NCBI RefSeq assembly: GCF_002878395.1
Contig: NC_061120.1
Span: 114,796,407-114,860,406 of the forward strand
Source: Capsicum annuum
Lineage: Eukaryota > Streptophyta > Magnoliopsida > Solanales > Solanaceae
DNA length: 64,000 nt
Reading direction: 5' to 3'
Part shown: piece after piece, positions 1 to 11,179 of the stretch
How the letters are laid out: each line of letters begins with the position of its first letter
How positions within the stretch are numbered: position 1 is the first letter of the stretch
Notes under the pieces: model-generated
Seen by the model: the letters and a program-made list of their open reading frames with translations, nothing else
Told to the model about the DNA's origin: nothing
Databases searched by the model: none
Made by a program: the position numbers and the translations under genes

Positions 1-212
1 GTCTATCTAGTCTTACTATCTGCAGTCTTATACGTATGTACATTCCAAGAGGCAATGTGTTTGTGTCCAATTAAATTATGAATTCAACTCAGTTCATGCA
101 TCAATTTCAGTTTTAGATATTAAGTCATGATTCAGTTTGTAAGTATCCTGTGTAGTATCACAGTCTCTTCCAAGTATTTTCATCAAATTATTATCATTCA
201 AGAATGAACAAT

Positions 213-225
213 CCCAAGAGGGGGA
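213..225 (+). other. Polypurine-like tract (older tail)
   Basis: The motif cccaagaggggga is followed by TG. It resembles the tracts at 501-516 and 3274-3288, and all three follow a ttcaaga/ttcgaga-like string. In LTR elements such a tract primes plus-strand synthesis. No long LTR follows here, so it may be a relic. Confidence 0.45.
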
Positions 226-500
226 TGTTTAAATACCTTGAGTTTTCATGTCATAAACCTCTCATCCTTTCTCCCAAAATCAGATCCAGTGCAAAGTAAT
301 GGTTACTCATAAGTTGACACTCTCGTTTTTATCTTAGCCATATAGTTATTTTTTTTGAGGATTCATTCACTTGCAGACCAGTTCAGTAGCTTATTATTCT
401 TGAGATCCAGTGATCCAGCTCTGTTAGTTACATATGATAGCTTGAAGACTAAGATTCCTCTGTGTTTCAGGTTAATTATCCATATTCGAGGATAAATGTT

Positions 501-516
501 CCCAAGGGGGAGATAA
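501..516 (+). other. Polypurine tract of element D
   Basis: The motif cccaagggggagataa lies immediately before the TG that opens LTR D. This is the expected position for the plus-strand primer of a gypsy element. Confidence 0.7.
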
Positions 517-3123
517 TGTAATACCCAATATTTTCGTGCTCGAGTTCTAACTGTCGTTCCTGCGCGTCTAAGCTCTAATCCAAGAGATTCTCACATTAAT
601 ACAAGTTGCATGATCATTATCCTACTCTATGGAGTAGTTAAGAGGTGAAAAATGTTCATAGCAATAACCTAGAACAAAGTTAAGCTAAGACCAATTGATT
701 CATCTAAAGTTTGACATTTGATTCTACAAGGGTCAACTTCAAACTTTTATATCTCTTAATATTCATGTAATTTTTCATCCCGATCCCTATCAAATTGTAT
801 ATAATTGTATTAGTTTTCCAACGATACCAATTTCTCAAAAATCTGATACCCGAGCAAAGAGTTATGCCCATTTTCGTGAAAGGCAGTAAGGGTGTGCGAT
901 GGGCAATGCACCGTCCAACCAAATGTGTGCGATTGGGAGTGCGAGGTGCACTTAAATGTCTATCATAAGGTGTGTGACATACACCTTAAGGTCTGCCATG
1001 AGTTGTGCACCGCATACCTCACTTCCAAGTGCCAAAAACACCCCTATATATGTCTATAACATGGGATTAAACTCCCATAACACCAAAATAAGTTTACTTT
1101 TGCTCAAAAATCACCAAGAACATTATTAGGGTTTCAACCTAAAAATTCAAATATCTCAAAATTCAACCATGAGTTTTAAATAATTCTTTGATATTCGGAA
1201 TCCCTATTTCGAGGGCTACAAGAAACACTCATTATTTTCACGAATAGAGTTGCAAGGTCAAGAGTTCATTCAAAGCTTCAAGTTTAAGGTATGTGGTGTT
1301 TTTCAACAAGACACCCTTTCGTTCTTGTACCCAAATTGAATTTTCTTATATGAATATACATGATTTTACATGTTTTGATATGAATTTGAAGCATGAATTT
1401 ATACCCTATATGATTTTGCATGAGATTATGATGCTCTCTATGTTTTGGAAGTTTAATTGAATGAGAATGATGACATTTTTGTAGATAAAGCTGAATTTTC
1501 CAGATTTTAAAGTAAGTTATATATATTTATGATCAAAAGCATGAATCTTAAGCAAATTTAATATGATTTTGATGTATGAGACCTTGAGTCCTAATTGGGA
1601 TTGTTCTTTGAGAAATTATGTGTTATAAGCACAATGAGATTTGAATCCCAAAGCTAGTTTTCTTTACCAATATGTATGATTATAAACCTGAAATTTTAAG
1701 TTTTAGCTGATTATCTTTGTGCATATGTCATAACGTATGAAACTTTGGAAGGTTTTATGGTGATATTGATGAATGGGCTTTTGAAACCCTATTTGAGATT
1801 ATTATTTTGAGAAAATCATGTATTATAAATAGCTTGAGTTTAAATAATTTGAGATGATAAAGAAGCTTTGACCTTTTGATTGTAAAAAGGGTTGTTTTTG
1901 AAAACGAGATATGAAAAGAAATCTATTTTTATTGATTTATCATGAAAGTGGTAGAATGATGGCTCCCGTTGTGAATTGTTGAAATATTTATTAGTGAATT
2001 TTCTTTTGACAAGATCTGAGCTAAGTCCAGGAGTAGTCTTTAGCACCGAGCGGGAGGTATAGTAGGATTGGTACTTCCCTAGAACTACGTGCCCCCATAG
2101 GTTGTGAGCCTGAGGCTGATTTATATAGTGATCACTAGTGTTTGGATTGATGATTTAAGGTCCTACTCTGATGGCAAGGATAGGGCAGCTCTCTCCAACA
2201 TTGGTTAGATGTTGAACTATATGTAGCTCACATGGTTTATATCAGTTGTAAGAGACTCCCAGTGTGTGTATGTGTATTCTCCTATCTAATATGAAAAGTC
2301 TTATTATTCTATTTGAGATTAAAATATATTTGTTTGAAAGACTGAGTTTGAGAAAGTCATTGTTTTCGAAAGATTTAATGAACATATATTCCAAAGAGAA
2401 TTGTTATGAGATTTGATTGCTTTGATGATTTGGAATCGAGATGGAAGTGAATTGAGATTTATTATGATGACTCACATGTTTCACCCAATATATTTTACTC
2501 GCTTATGATTATGATGATTTTAATTCGAGCTAAGTGAGTCATTTATATCAGCATGCATAATTTAATAAACTGTGAAGATATTAAGATATTATTTTATATA
2601 TGCATTGCACCCCCATATGCTCGGTACGTTTCCATTGTACTGACCCATGTATTCGTATGTGGGCTATATTTTATCGGATTGTAGGGACAAGGTATAGTGT
2701 ATATCTTCAGATCCAGTCAGTTTGCAGCATCCAATCAGTAGGTGATGACTCCTTTGATTTAAGGGCTTGAGTTATTTATAAAGTTCGAGAAGTGTTGTAT
2801 TTTCTTTATTCAGTCATATTTAGTTGGGTTAGTCGGGAGTCATGACCCTGCTATCTATAGTTAGTACTAGTAGAGGCTTCATAGACAGTCAGTAGAAGTT
2901 GATGTATTCCATTTTAGTTTTGGTTGTAAAAGCAGAGTTGTAATCTTTGTAAATATAGTTTTGTATCTATCATATTCAGAAAAGAGTTATTTTCCATAGA
3001 TTTGTATAGATTTATACTTTTTGTTCAGTTTCTTATGAGTTATGCAGTAGAAGGGTTAGCTTGGGGTCACTTGTGATCCTTAACACCATGTGACGTCTTG
3101 GGACCCGATTTTGGAGCGTTACA
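517..3123 (+). mobile_element. Gypsy 3' LTR, family D (2.6 kb)
   Basis: The LTR opens with TGTAATACCC right after a polypurine tract and closes with GGAGCGTTACA, a TGTAA/TTACA pair typical of plant gypsy LTRs. A TATA-like tatatatg near 1046 follows a cluster of near-palindromic GTGCAC/AAGGTGT motifs (about 895-1030), including inverted arms AAGGTGT...ACACCTT. The length suits a Tekay/Del-type chromovirus. The 5' LTR is outside the window, so the target duplication cannot be checked. Small reading frames inside are not genes. Confidence 0.7.
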
Positions 3124-3288
3124 ATATCAATGCATCAGACATACATATTTAGTATGAGATTTTAGTATATCAGAAGTTCCAGTCATATAGACATGTTCAA
3201 TGTTCACTTCCCTTAAGTAAGATCAGTCTATCAACTTTCCTTGTTTAGTCAGTCCCATTCGAGATTAAATATTCCCAAGGGGGAGATT
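3124..3288 (+). mobile_element. 3' internal tail of gypsy element E with polypurine tract
   Basis: Short non-coding stretch resembling the tail at 1-516. It ends in the polypurine tract cccaagggggagatt (3274-3288) and is followed by another LTR. Element D therefore appears to have landed within the 3' tail of element E, about 165 bp before E's LTR. Confidence 0.6.
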
Positions 3289-4660
3289 TTCTAAGACCCC
3301 AAACATTCTTTAATTCAAATCTAATCTCTAGAAGATTTAGTAATGACTTCCTAAATGATGACTTTGAATTAGCTTTCCAATAATACCAATTTCGGCCAAA
3401 TCCGGTATCGCTGTAAAAAGTTATGGATGTTTTGTAGAGAACTATCAGAACTGTATAGAAGCGACGGTCAAGCTGATTGACCATCAAGATAGCAACGGAC
3501 CATCACATAAGCCATCACGGTTAAGGCAGTGAACCCATCTTCTGGCCAATTTCGACGGTCAGGACTGATGGTCCGTTTAGCTAGCGACCTACCATCTCCC
3601 AAACCATCACAGACAAGGCAGAGAGTTTAGGTTCTGGTCAAGTATGATGGTCAGGACCGATAGACTGTCGAGATAGTGATGGACCATCGCCCAAACCATC
3701 ACAGATGAGGCAGAAATTTTAGGTTCTAGCCTAGTACGACGGTCAGGATCGACAAACAGTCGACCTAGCAATGGACCGTCGCCACTTCCGATCAGCAATT
3801 GTAAGCCATTTTTAAAATGGTATTTAAATCATTTTCCACCTGTTTTGACCCCTAATTATACCAGACCAGAGTTTATAACTTTACTATTCATCTACAACAC
3901 CAAATTAGGATTTCCCTCATAGATCAATCCCTAAGAACAAGAAACCCTAGGTATCTATTCCCAAGTCAAGAATTCAAGATTTCCTCCACTAATCTTCAAG
4001 AAATCATCAACCCAGGTATGTCAAGTGTTGATTCATGGGTTCCTTTTACCCATGAAGCTCAAAAAACCCTATTTGTAATATAAACTTTGGATTCCATGGT
4101 ATGAGTTGAATTATATCTATGTTTATGTTGTTGTTTGATTTCCAAGTTGAAGTCTTTAATGACTACCATGAAAATATATTAGTATGTGGTTGAAATTCTT
4201 CCATTAGAAGTGTAAACTATTCCCATGAAGTATTATTTCAATTTTCATGCATAAGCCTAAAGATATGCATGCAAGGTACTTGATAAAATGCCTAGAAGAA
4301 TAGGAATTATAGCTTATGACTCATTAGTGACCAAAATTGATGAATCCATGTTTCTCCCTTATGTTTGATATGACTCTCACATTATTGTTATGCTTTTTAA
4401 TGGATTGATGTAATGCTCTGAGATTAGGCTTATACAATTATGATTTATTTACATGCATTCCTATTCATATGTAATTTTATAGCATGCGAATACTTCATGA
4501 AAATCCCCAATGATGGTACTATGAATTATTGACTATGGTCATGTGTCAAGAATTGTCATGTCTTGTTAGTTTCATGCTATCGAGTCTTGGAGGTACTCGT
4601 ACCTGATAATTAAGTTGTGTGCCTAGATCCAGTGTTATGTTTTCCAGACCTCGTCAATAA
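3289..4660 (+). mobile_element. Gypsy LTR, family E, truncated at its right end
   Basis: It starts after a polypurine tract with TTCTAAGACCCC, a mutated form of the usual TGTAAGACCCC. It contains the gypsy-type string 'ccaatttcggccaaatcc', a four-copy minisatellite, a TATA-like tatttaaat near 3821, and a spacer resembling other gypsy LTRs up to about 4650. No TTACA end is found, so the right boundary is approximate and the LTR is probably cut by the family C element that follows. Confidence 0.55.
3461..3790 (+). repeat. Four-copy ~92-bp minisatellite in LTR E
   Basis: The cgacggtc/tgatggtc anchors fall near 3462, 3553, 3645 and 3738, giving spacings of about 91-93 bp. Each unit carries gacggtc/gaccatc half-sites plus accatcac(a)...aaggcag. 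The block lies directly upstream of a TATA-like box. The units have clearly diverged from one another. Confidence 0.8.
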
Positions 4661-5443
4661 ACTTGACATTGAAGTAATAGTTCACTCTAGTGGTTAGGGT
4701 ATAAATATACTAATAAATACTAAACTCCATAAAAGACAATATCTTAAAGTGAAACACTCATTACTAGTACTTCCTTCTAAGATACAACTCTTCAATTTAA
4801 CTAAACTCAATAGTAATCACACTTAAGGTATCACAATACCTTAAGTACATACCTTTTTCCTTTTAGAATTTAAAACACTTTATAACTTTTTCCTTTTCGA
4901 ATTTAATACTCTTTTTGCCAAATGGATATCATGAATTCTTCACAACACCTTGCTAGCTCAATGGATACATAGCTCTATCTACTACACATAGATGATGAAT
5001 ATCCCCACTCTACTTATACAACACTTCTAGGCTCAACCTATTAAAGGATTCTGAGAGGGGATATAAGAGCACTTATGACTTTGGATCACCATGTGATATT
5101 CATGAATAGGAGTGAACTCTCTAAAAATTTTAAACATAAAGGAACTGATGTGATCCTCTCAATCTTGTGTGCAATATCATAATTATTTTTAGGGATAATA
5201 TGAGAAAACTTTATCTGTTTCTATTACCTCCAAAATAAGGCATAGTTAGTTGTATTAGTGCAAGGCTTGGATCTATATAAATTCGTTAGAGAACATCTCT
5301 ACTGAATGATTTGGGACATAAATGAAGGGAAACATCCCTTAAATACCTTTTAGCCTCTCTAAGAAAAGTATAGATGTTTCAGTATCATTTCGTAAAACAC
5401 TACTAGACACGACTTCATAGACACCTTTGGAAAGTTGAACCTT
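4661..5443 (-). mobile_element. Leader of the minus-strand family C element plus unclassified repeat
   Basis: On the minus strand, 5443 down to about 5200 follows the primer binding site and resembles a chromovirus 5' leader (a 'ggtgtctatgaagtcgtgtc' string). The remainder to about 4661 is AT-rich, with tccttttagaattt/tccttttcgaattt repeats. I cannot assign it to a family. No gag gene is recognisable. Confidence 0.4.
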
Positions 5444-5457
5444 GTGCTTTGAAACAA
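5444..5457 (-). other. Degraded initiator-tRNA-Met primer binding site of the 5461 LTR
   Basis: Read on the minus strand this is ttgtttcaaagcac. It matches the usual chromovirus site ttggtatcagagcac apart from a few changes and a 1-bp length difference. Its position just inside the LTR edge identifies that LTR as the 5' LTR of a minus-strand element. Confidence 0.6.
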
Positions 5458-5460
5458 TGT

Positions 5461-6578
5461 TTTTCATGACCCAAGACTATCACCTACTCATGACATAATG
5501 CTTAGAACCATAAGTTATTCTAAGCTAACCCATGTTTTAGCATAATGCATGAGAAACAAATTAAAACATATAAAAGTGCTAACTAACTAAGTGGAAGAAT
5601 AATCATAATATAAGTTGTTTCGTTACATTACCGCTGAAGGTTATAATACTATAATTCAACAGAAAAGTAATTGAAACTATATACAATAATTCAGACCAGC
5701 TATTTTTAAAGTCTTTACTAATACTAAAAATAGGTAGCCTGGACATAACGCCAGCTATCCCTAATCAACACATATGAATCAAAAAGAAATACAAGAACTA
5801 AAACTAGCTTGAGTCCTTAAATAAAGAAAACTCATCACTTGTTGGCTGGAAGTTGTGATCTTCTAGACTATGATCTTGATAGTAAACACCTGAATATACA
5901 ACACATGAAAATATAGGAAAAAAGGTTATGCAATTTGTATTTCAAAATATACTAAGTACGTGAGAAATCCACTAATCATAAAGAACACTTCAAATATGCT
6001 TTAAAAATAAGGACATAAACCATTTTCTAAAATATACATTTAAATCATTCTTGTAATGAAAATCTATGAGCCCTAGCGAAATCCTTAAATCATGAGCTAA
6101 AATATTTTTAAGACTGTATAACCATAGAAACGTAAATACTTAATATGATTTACAACTGATGTTGAACATGTTGTAAAACTGTATGAAATTCTAACTGAAT
6201 AAAAATACCGGATTAGAGTACAATGACCCTATGTAAAATATACATGTAGTAAAATTCAATGATGATATAAGAACTCATCCTTTAAAAACATGTAATACTA
6301 AACTAAGGATCATGTACGAACAGTGCATCTAAAATAATGGGAGGTTCTTGTAACCGATAAAAAACATATGAGAAAACATGAAACTCAACCTAGAACAAAA
6401 TATGGGAGGGTGTTCTATACCTTTCAAAGGATAAGAACGATGTCTGGCATAAATTCACTCATGAGTGCATTCACGCATAAGAAAAAATATCAAATAACAA
6501 GGACCCCTTTATCTAAGGTGGCACGTAGTTTGTGACTTGAGTTCTATGAACTTGTGTTGTCTTGGTGATAAGTACTTC
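5461..6578 (-). mobile_element. Family C gypsy 5' LTR, first part (split by Athila)
   Basis: Its outer edge (ttttcatgacccaagact) matches the edge of the LTR at 60228 (tgtcacgacctgagact). The two remain alignable for several hundred bases, including the aagctaacccatg and tactaagtacg/tactaacc stretches. It stops abruptly at 6578, where an Athila LTR begins, and the missing half resumes at 35560. The two halves total about 2.65 kb, against 2.03 kb for the copy at 60228. Confidence 0.7.
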
Positions 6579-8111
6579 TGATCTCTTCCAAATTACACCT
6601 TTCAAAAAGTATAAAGTAGTTGTTGAATTAAATATAGAACCCAACTAGGTTGGGGTTGAACCTACATGGAATGGGACAAAATCTCGTCACATAATTATCG
6701 AGGTGAATTGGTGATTAAGTAAACACGAGAGATAGATTTATGTAAAATAAAAGACTATCAAAACAATTGCTATTGGATTTGTAATCAATGTGACATCAGA
6801 ACTAAGATTGTGATCCCCATTAGATTACTAAAAAAAACTACCTTGATTTATTGCCTACAAAATCTTACAAGATTGGTTCACCTAAACATTTTTTGACATT
6901 AATTAGATGAATTTCACTTGTCTCCTCTCAAATTAAAAGTGTCACACTACTAATCTTTGTTCTCGATCTCAGATTACCTATCATTGTTATAGTTCTAATT
7001 ATTTTATGAAGGTTGATAGCTTCAAATATTTATTATTTTCCCCTTTTCCTAATCTATACCTCTCTCGCAAGCAAATTTAAAATACAGAAAAGTTCATATT
7101 ATACGCATCCATTAGAAGGATAATTAAAATATAGGGAATAACAATACATATAACCATATCAGTCTAGAATGACTTCTCACTCAACCAATTTTACTAATTC
7201 ATTATATTTCCCACAACCCTAGTTGTGGTTTTTAGCTACTCACAATTTCCAGAACATAAGATTAATTCATAGATGAAAGCATTTCCATGAACTTATAATG
7301 AGAATTAATATCCAAAATCTCAACTTTAATTCAAACCCCAGGAATAATTTTTGTAAAATTTCCAAGAATATGACTTAGAACCTCAAAAAATAATAATCTC
7401 TAGTAAAAATAGTGTGTAACATATAAAAATAACCCTGCAAGAGCATATATAGATAAAACAAATCCTATCATAAGCAAAATAGGAAAATATTATTTGCTGC
7501 CTTAAAAAAGAAGAAGGAACAATCGTGGTTAGATCCCACGATTGGCCTTTGGCTTTCATGGTTTATATGTGGACTTCTAATATTTAGGATTTGGAAGGAA
7601 CAGTTCTTATTATGGCTCCATAGTATTAATATATGATCATGGTAAGCTGTTGTCTCATCATCTTTAGCTTACACTTCTGGATCCTTCATATCTTGGCCTT
7701 TATTTTACAATCTCATGGTAAGATATTCATATCAAAGTACGGTAGTGGCTTATTCTCATGTTATCACCTTGAATATATATTTTGTGGCCTTGTTCTCGAG
7801 TCGTCTACCCACAACAACAAGGTATGGTTATGGCTTTATGGTATGGACGTTTGAAGCTTTTGTCTGATCAACTCTTAGGGACACTCTCTAATTCAAGTCT
7901 TAGTTACCTTTGTATGACCATGGACAAATACCATCGTCATCATTCCTTTGTTATGATATTCCTTGCAGTCCATTCTTTAGAAAATTTTCTTCTTTAAGTC
8001 TCTTAGGCCTACAAATTCTAGAAAATACATAAAATCTACAAAAATATGCCCTTGTACTAACAAAAAACATTATTTTATGAGGCTTAAGTTTTTTAATTTA
8101 ATGACCCATCA
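6579..8111 (-). mobile_element. Athila 3' LTR
   Basis: The plus-strand edges are TGATCTCTTCC and ACCCATCA, a TGAT/ATCA-ended LTR of about 1.5 kb. Reading minus, a cluster of GATCATGG/CCACGATT inverted motifs (7990-7510) is followed by a TATA-like tctatatatg near 7450. The edge near 6640 carries 'cccaactaggttggggt', also found in the LTRs of the element at 46704-52004, so the two Athila-type families are related. Confidence 0.7.
7520..7544 (-). repeat. Perfect inverted repeat in the Athila LTR
   Basis: CAATCGTGG and CCACGATTG form perfect 9-bp arms around a 7-bp spacer. The cognate position in the other LTR (about 35357) is partly decayed. It belongs to the family-specific palindromic cluster upstream of the LTR TATA box. 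Confidence 0.7.
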
Positions 8112-8207
8112 AAATCCTATGTTTAGAATGTTTGCCCCTCCTAAAGCAAACTAAACACTAAACTCAATAAGACAGGTAACATAAAGGAAAATCAAGTTTA
8201 CTATGAT
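8112..8207 (-). mobile_element. Athila 3' untranslated tail with purine-rich tract
   Basis: On the minus strand this short piece carries taggaggggcaaaca close to the LTR start, a probable polypurine tract. It is the last of the Athila interior before the family A insertion begins at 8208; the interior resumes at 18785. Confidence 0.45.
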
Positions 8208-8728
8208 TGTAATGACCCTTCAGGTTATTTTCTATATTTCTACTTATTTGAAATGTTTAATTATTTCATATAGCTTCCCTAAGTCATTTATAACTTTTTG
8301 GAACTAATAGATTGGTCTTCGGATAGTTTGTTTGTTTTTTAGAGCTAATTCACAATTTTGAAGCCTTTACTAGTTCAAAAATAGCTTCCTGGTGATAACT
8401 TTATTCAAGCAATGTTGTATGCCAATTTTAACTATTCTAACAGCTTTGGAACATTGATTATATGCTAGGAGGACCTTTGGTCAGAGTCTTGAGAATTCCA
8501 AATTCATTTTTCACCATTGGATAGAAGTTTAGAAAAATGGAAAGTAGGTGTGACCACATTTTCAAAATAACTTTAGATGCAAATTTCTATTGTTCCACAA
8601 AATTTTGAAGGTTGAAGTTGATAAGGTATCATAGTCCATTTGCATAGATGGGATTCCAAATTAATCCCAAGGGGTTGGTGGAGATTTTAATTTAGCCAAG
8701 TCTTACTTAGTGCTGTGCATCGCTTAAG

Positions 8729-8742
8729 CGATGCCTTTGATT
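8729..8742 (+). repeat. 14-bp perfect palindrome in LTR A
   Basis: ATCGCTTAAGCGAT is its own reverse complement. Partial copies of the CTTAAGC core follow at about 8750, 8932 and 8960, all within 270 bp upstream of the TATA box. Confidence 0.8.
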
Positions 8743-8989
8743 ACTTAAGCGACCTAGAAAACCCAAGCAAGTAGAACTTAGGTGACAAAGTATGTCACTT
8801 CAGTGAATCTCTTGGTAGTGGGGAAAGTATTGCATATGCAATACTATTATCACGTATGCAACATCAGCTTGGCTAGCCATATATCTTGCAAGCAATTGGT
8901 TGATTGCATAACCGATATAGGTTCCAGCGTACAAGTATTTCTTAATCAACCAAAAGTTTGCTTAAGCAATAAAGTGCACCTAGGAAAGG

Positions 8990-8997
8990 TATAAATA
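8990..8997 (+). promoter_or_regulatory. TATA box of the family A 5' LTR
   Basis: The string ggtataaatacctcactta is present here. It recurs at 16854-16861 in the 3' LTR and, with one change, on the minus strand at 28342-28349 in the solo LTR. Conservation across three copies supports a core promoter, with transcription presumably starting 25-35 bp downstream. Confidence 0.7.
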
Positions 8998-9944
8998 CCT
9001 CACTTAGCCCATTTTTCTCTATTCTTTATCCATTCCTAAGATATTAAAACCCTAAAAAGTTAGAAAGCTTGGGGACGATATTTGTGGGTGATCTTAGAGC
9101 TTGGGTTAAGTTTATTTACATGATATTCCATCGAATTATAGGTAAGATTCCATTATTTTAATGGTCTATTTTCCCATGCTTTTGCTACATCCCTAAAAGG
9201 GTGGTGACTCAATTTTAGCACCATTGAAACTCAAAATTTACACATTTTTAGGCTAAATATACCTTAAGCATAGAGGGACACTATATTGGTTTCAATTATG
9301 TGATTCTATAAACGAGACCCACATGGGATTTTACGTAATTTTGGGACCCAGAGCATAATAATGCAATATGGGTACCAGTATTCTTATCTTGATAAGTATA
9401 TTGAGATTTTTATAGTGTGGTACCCTACAAAAGATTCTCAAAGGGAACATCGGTGGTTTAGCAGATTCTTTGGGATTTTCTATGATGTCTGAGTAGGCTT
9501 GGCTTATCCACTATATGGATTGAGCTATTTTGTAGTATAATTATGATACTATGCTAGATTTGTGATGTGATTCAAGTATTGGTGCTATTATCATCAATAT
9601 TTATGTTAGTCAGATAATTTAGGCTATCTTGGAATCATTATTTAGGTGTAATTGACTTAGTTGCTCATGTTTTTGGTAAAGTTTCTATCTTGGGGCGAAT
9701 TACATCTTTTTGGCATCTAAAAGTGGATTTAGATACCTTAGCCTACTTTGGGGTAGAATCTACATTATAACAGAATCGTGGATTAGAAGTGGGCTCATCC
9801 TATCTACTTTAGTCTAAGACTTTAGCTTATTTTTGTAGACCTTTATACACTTATTTAACATTTTGAAATGTCTATGCTAAAATTAAGAAGGTTAGGTACT
9901 TAATGGTTTTATTGGGATCTAATGTTATTTATGGTAAAAACTGG

Positions 9945-10172
9945 TGACTAATTATGATATTAATGATATGGGCACTAGTTTATATTTAGTGATTGATTAT
10001 GATGTCGAAGGTATGAGCAATATTTCATATCTGCCAGATGATTATAATCAAAGGTGTAAGCACTATCTCAACTCTGATAATTGATTATGATATTAATTAT
10101 ATGAGCACCACTTCCAGCAGAGCAAGTGATTATAATATTGATGATATGAGCACTGATTCAAGTCAGGCAATT
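9945..10172 (+). repeat. ~46-bp tandem array in LTR A (about five units)
   Basis: Units follow the pattern gattatgatattgatgatatgagcac + ttcaagtc + (n) + aatt, at about 45-47 bp each. An equivalent array lies at 17768-17982 in the 3' LTR. In the solo LTR the array has been split by the B insertion. Units are divergent within and between LTRs. Confidence 0.7.
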
Positions 10173-10978
10173 GAAAAATTTTATGATGTGATATGGTACA
10201 AATGGATTTTCCATATTAACAGGATAGTTGGTAAATTATGGTTACCTGCTTATTACTTTTCTTTGATTGTAACCTCTAGGCTTATGGGGTCCTGCGTTTG
10301 GTTATTTAATTTTTCGCATTTGTTAGCTTATGGGAGCCAATTTAATTGATATACTTGTGTAAAATTTACGTTACTATTTTAGATTTACTGATTTATTTAT
10401 GCATAATGGTGTTTGAGTGCATTTCAGGTTTGACCTTATATTTTTGACTTAGCTTATTTTATAATTATATCATAGTTATATCACGATTTATCTCAGCCTG
10501 CCAATGATGTCTATTGAGTACCTATGGTTTTGGTACTCATACTATACTTCTATACCCTTTTGGTGAAGATTTGAGTATTAGTTGTCATCATTGATTTGAC
10601 GCTCATGTTGTGACTAGATTTTTGATATTGGGTGAGCAGTTGGAGTCAAAGTTAACCTTATTTCCCTCTATTTATCTATGCCTAGTCTTTTGTTTTTGAG
10701 ATACATTATTCTGATGATTTCGGGAGTTGTAGTACATTTGTAGTTGATCTTAAATTAATATTATGAGGTTGTGGGATGATTTTCTATGCTTTATCTATCT
10801 TGTATATTATATTTTTTGTCTTGTTAGCATTATAAGTTTTAATTATGTTGATTACATCCTTATAGGTAATTTTCTACCAAATTAGCCCATTGCCTAAATC
10901 TTTGGGTTATGGTTTGGCTTAACTACTAGAGGGGTATAGTAGGTGTCATCATGACTCATAAACTAGGTCGTTAAAAAA

Positions 10979-10993
10979 TTGTATCAAAGGCTA
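10979..10993 (+). other. tRNA-Met-type primer binding site of family A
   Basis: The site ttgtatcaaaggcta sits just inside the 5' LTR. It corresponds to the usual ttggtatcagagcct with a lost G and a G-to-A change. Confidence 0.55.
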
Positions 10994-11179
10994 GGTTACT
11001 AGTATTGTTGGTACAAGAGCAAGTGTATAGTAGAGTGTCGTGAATCAAAATGATGACATCTATTTCTTATCTTTAGAAGGCTACATTCTAAGAAGTTTTT
11101 CAGTCTCTTACTGATCTCTTTCTAATAGTATAATTTAGTTTCTAAATAATTTCTTTAATTTCACTCTTCATAGAAAGCT

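Larger units (their letters stand above)
1..516 (+). mobile_element. 3' internal tail of gypsy element D, possibly a double tail
   Basis: Non-coding AT-rich sequence that ends in a polypurine tract directly before a long LTR, as expected for the stretch between pol and the 3' LTR of a gypsy element. A second polypurine-like motif near 213-225 is also followed by TG. The piece may therefore contain two successive tails, the older one ending near 225. No coding capacity is recognisable; the rest of the element lies left of the window. Confidence 0.6.
8208..10974 (+). mobile_element. Family A 5' LTR
   Basis: It opens TGTAATGACCCTTCAGG and ends near ggtcgttaa, just before the primer site. Features in order are a CGCTTAAGCG-type palindrome cluster (8725-8970), a TATA box (tataaata, 8990-8997), a ~46-bp tandem array (9945-10172), and a stretch with 'gagtacctatggttttggtactc' that is an imperfect inverted repeat. 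The same order occurs in the other family A LTRs. Confidence 0.8.

Noticed and set aside
3461..10172. Regular direct repeats as a CRISPR array
   Set aside because: The units are 46 or 92 bp without unique spacers, lie inside LTRs, and the context is a plant genome.
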